From: a bacterium
GTDB lineage: Bacteria > Cyanobacteriota > Vampirovibrionia > Gastranaerophilales > Gastranaerophilaceae
DNA length: 15,620 bases
Assembly (NCBI GenBank): GCA_004558955.1
Contig: SFZC01000051.1
Location: 1 to 15,620, forward strand
Direction of reading: 5' to 3'
Part shown: positions 14,276-15,620 of the stretch, in pieces
Numbering within the stretch: position 1 is the stretch's first letter
Layout of the letters: each line of letters starts with the position of its first letter
The notes under the pieces: generated by a model
Databases searched by the model: none
What the model was told of the DNA's origin: nothing
Seen by the model: only the letters and a program-made list of their open reading frames with translations
Position numbers and translations under genes: made by a program

Positions 14276-14671
14276 ATGCTAATTTCAAATAATTCAAATA
14301 ATACTGCATTCTGTGCAACTATTGCTCCGGCTTTAAAAATTCAACTCGCAAAACAGGTTAGAATTTCTGGTTCCAAAAAGCGTATCGGGCAAAAATTATC
14401 TCAAAAGTTTTTGAATATGGAAACCTGGGGTAGCGGTAGGTCTGAAATTGTTATCGCAAGAAACAGGCTTGGAAATTATTGTTTGGGGTTAAAGTTTAAG
14501 GTTTCTGATAAAGGTCCCGTTCTGACAATGCCGATGGTTAATTTGCGTGGGCGAACCGAGCTTTCGCAGTTTTTGAATTTGTCCCGTGAAAATATCGACA
14601 GTACTGAAAATTCCATAAAATATATCTATGAGAGGTACGGGTTTGATGTTTTTGAAAAATTTGCCAAATAA
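14276..14671 (+). CDS. Conserved-looking protein of unknown function
   Basis: The 131-aa product is basic in its first half: APALKIQLAKQVRISGSKKR at about 17-36. A likely beta-rich middle follows (SEIVIARNRLGNYCLGLKFK, 56-75), then an alpha-helical C-terminus. It has no signal peptide, membrane helix or recognised domain. The ATG at 14276 is chosen over the in-frame TTG at 14252, because AAGGAG (14264-14269) stands 6 bases before it. It lies 84 bases upstream of the exporter gene in the same direction, with no clear terminator between, so shared transcription is possible. Confidence 0.7.
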   Translation: MLISNNSNNTAFCATIAPALKIQLAKQVRISGSKKRIGQKLSQKFLNMETWGSGRSEIVIARNRLGNYCLGLKFKVSDKGPVLTMPMVNLRGRTELSQFLNLSRENIDSTENSIKYIYERYGFDVFEKFAK

Positions 14672-14755
14672 TTCTCTTCTGTTTTGTAACAAAATTTTTA
14701 ACTTTCCGATGTAAGATTTTTGAAGTGTTATATTAATCTTGGATTGGAGAATTGA

Positions 14756-15620
14756 ATGACTCAGGCTGTTTCCCCTCAAGAACAAAGAAGGTTTCCGTTA
14801 TGGTTAATCTCGGTAACCGTGATTTTACCTACATTTTTTGCTATGTTGGCAACCTCGGCAACAAATGTTGCACTACCTCACATGGGCGGAGCATTTGGTG
14901 CTACCAACGATGAAACAAAATGGGTAATTACAAGTTATATGGTTTCAAATGCCGTATTTTTACCCTTGACGGGTTGGTTTGAAAGCACTTTGGGCAGAAA
15001 AAATTTCTTATTAATATTTTTGAGTCTGTTTGGTATAGGGTCAGTCGTTTGCGTATTTGCTAACAGTTTGAATATGTTGATTTTAGGAAGACTTATTCAA
15101 GGTGTCGGGGGCGGAATTATGATGCCTATGTGTCAATCAATTTTGTTGCAAGAATTTCCGAAAGACAGGGCTGGAGATGCAATGGCATTATTTTCTTTTG
15201 CCACAATGGTATCTTCAATTATCGGTCCTACCGTAGGCGGCTTGCTTGTAGATAATCTTTCTTGGCCGTGGATTTTTATTGTAAATATTCCTGTTACGAT
15301 TTTGTCTTTATTATTAATTCATTTTGTATTAACCGACACTCCTCGAAATACCGGAAATAAAAAAGTCGATGTAATCGGGCTCGGTAGCTTGACGCTTTGG
15401 TTATTCAGCATGCAGGTAGTATTGGATAAAGGGCAACAGTACGGCTGGTTTGATTGCACTTGGATTTGTTGGTTGTTAGGTTTTTCAATATTTTGTGCAA
15501 TATTTTTTGTAGTATGGGAACTTGAAAATAAAAATGCAATGGTAGATTTGACAGTATTTAAGAATTTCAATTTCTCTTTAGGTACAGTGTTGGCGGATAT
15601 TGCAAAAAATATTGAAAAAC
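14756..15620 (+). CDS. DHA2-type (EmrB/QacA) major facilitator drug exporter, 3' end outside window
   Basis: The frame is open for 288 codons from ATG 14756 to the window edge, with GGAG (14746-14749) 6 bases before the start. It encodes the N-terminal half of a 14-helix proton-driven exporter. Visible signatures are ATSATNVALPHMGGAFGA in helix 1 and after, and TKWVITSYMVSNAVFLPLTG in helix 2. Next come the loop 2-3 motif GWFESTLGRKNFLL (motif A), LGRLIQGVGGGIMMPM (helix 4), and the antiporter motif C SSIIGPTVGGLLVD in helix 5. WPWIFIVNIP and the EmrB-type LDKGQQYGWFD follow. EmrB proteins usually work with an EmrA membrane-fusion partner; none is visible before this gene, but one could follow. 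Substrates cannot be told. Confidence 0.93.
   Translation, partial: MTQAVSPQEQRRFPLWLISVTVILPTFFAMLATSATNVALPHMGGAFGATNDETKWVITSYMVSNAVFLPLTGWFESTLGRKNFLLIFLSLFGIGSVVCVFANSLNMLILGRLIQGVGGGIMMPMCQSILLQEFPKDRAGDAMALFSFATMVSSIIGPTVGGLLVDNLSWPWIFIVNIPVTILSLLLIHFVLTDTPRNTGNKKVDVIGLGSLTLWLFSMQVVLDKGQQYGWFDCTWICWLLGFSIFCAIFFVVWELENKNAMVDLTVFKNFNFSLGTVLADIAKNIEK

Noticed and set aside
15319..15570. Minus-strand 83-codon frame inside the exporter gene
   Set aside because: It is antisense to strongly conserved transporter codons and has no protein features of its own.

Overview
This window is low-GC chromosomal DNA from a bacterium with an ordinary genetic code (TAA, TAG and TGA all end genes) and clear Shine-Dalgarno sites at most starts. 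It carries a cleavable-signal Gly/Met/Tyr-rich secreted protein, a divergent membrane pyrophosphatase, a GltD-type flavoprotein, RmuC, an EmrB-type exporter and a cyanobacterial-style small RNA. My best guess is a gut-type Vampirovibrionia/Melainabacteria (Gastranaerophilales) relative. That is an impression from gene content; no marker gene here proves it.

Layout. Positions 1-477 hold the 3' part of a secreted low-complexity protein, followed by its terminator. The minus strand of 478-776 carries a candidate 69-nt small RNA and the prs terminator. Two minus-strand single-gene units follow, each with its own promoter and terminator: prs (PRPP synthetase, 777-1796) and hppA (ion-pumping pyrophosphatase, 2026-4461). 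PRPP-consuming reactions release pyrophosphate, which hppA can use to energise the membrane. A divergent, apparently leaderless small membrane-protein gene lies at 4583-4969. It converges on a HigBA-like toxin-antitoxin operon (4973-5640) whose promoter sits in a 24-bp perfect palindrome. Next on the minus strand are a secreted protein of unknown function (5704-6540) and a stand-alone gltD-like gene (6627-7997).

On the plus strand, rmuC (8156-9334) overlaps a multi-pass membrane protein gene (9327-10550). A tight four-gene minus-strand operon follows, read from 13594 down to 10558: parvulin, Xaa-Pro aminopeptidase, SpoU-type RNA methyltransferase and a C_GCAxxG_C_C protein. The gene-free stretch 13667-13964 has long inverted repeats and may be a structured RNA or a small mobile element. 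It is followed by tRNA-Gly(UCC), whose 3' end lies inside a 22-bp hairpin, then a 131-aa unknown protein (14276-14671) and the start of an EmrB/QacA-type exporter (14756 to the window edge).

The most interesting item is the small-RNA candidate at 557-625 (minus). It has a 5' hairpin with a GAAA loop, an unpaired stretch containing CCUCCUCCCC, and a terminator hairpin with U7. This is the architecture of cyanobacterial Yfr1.
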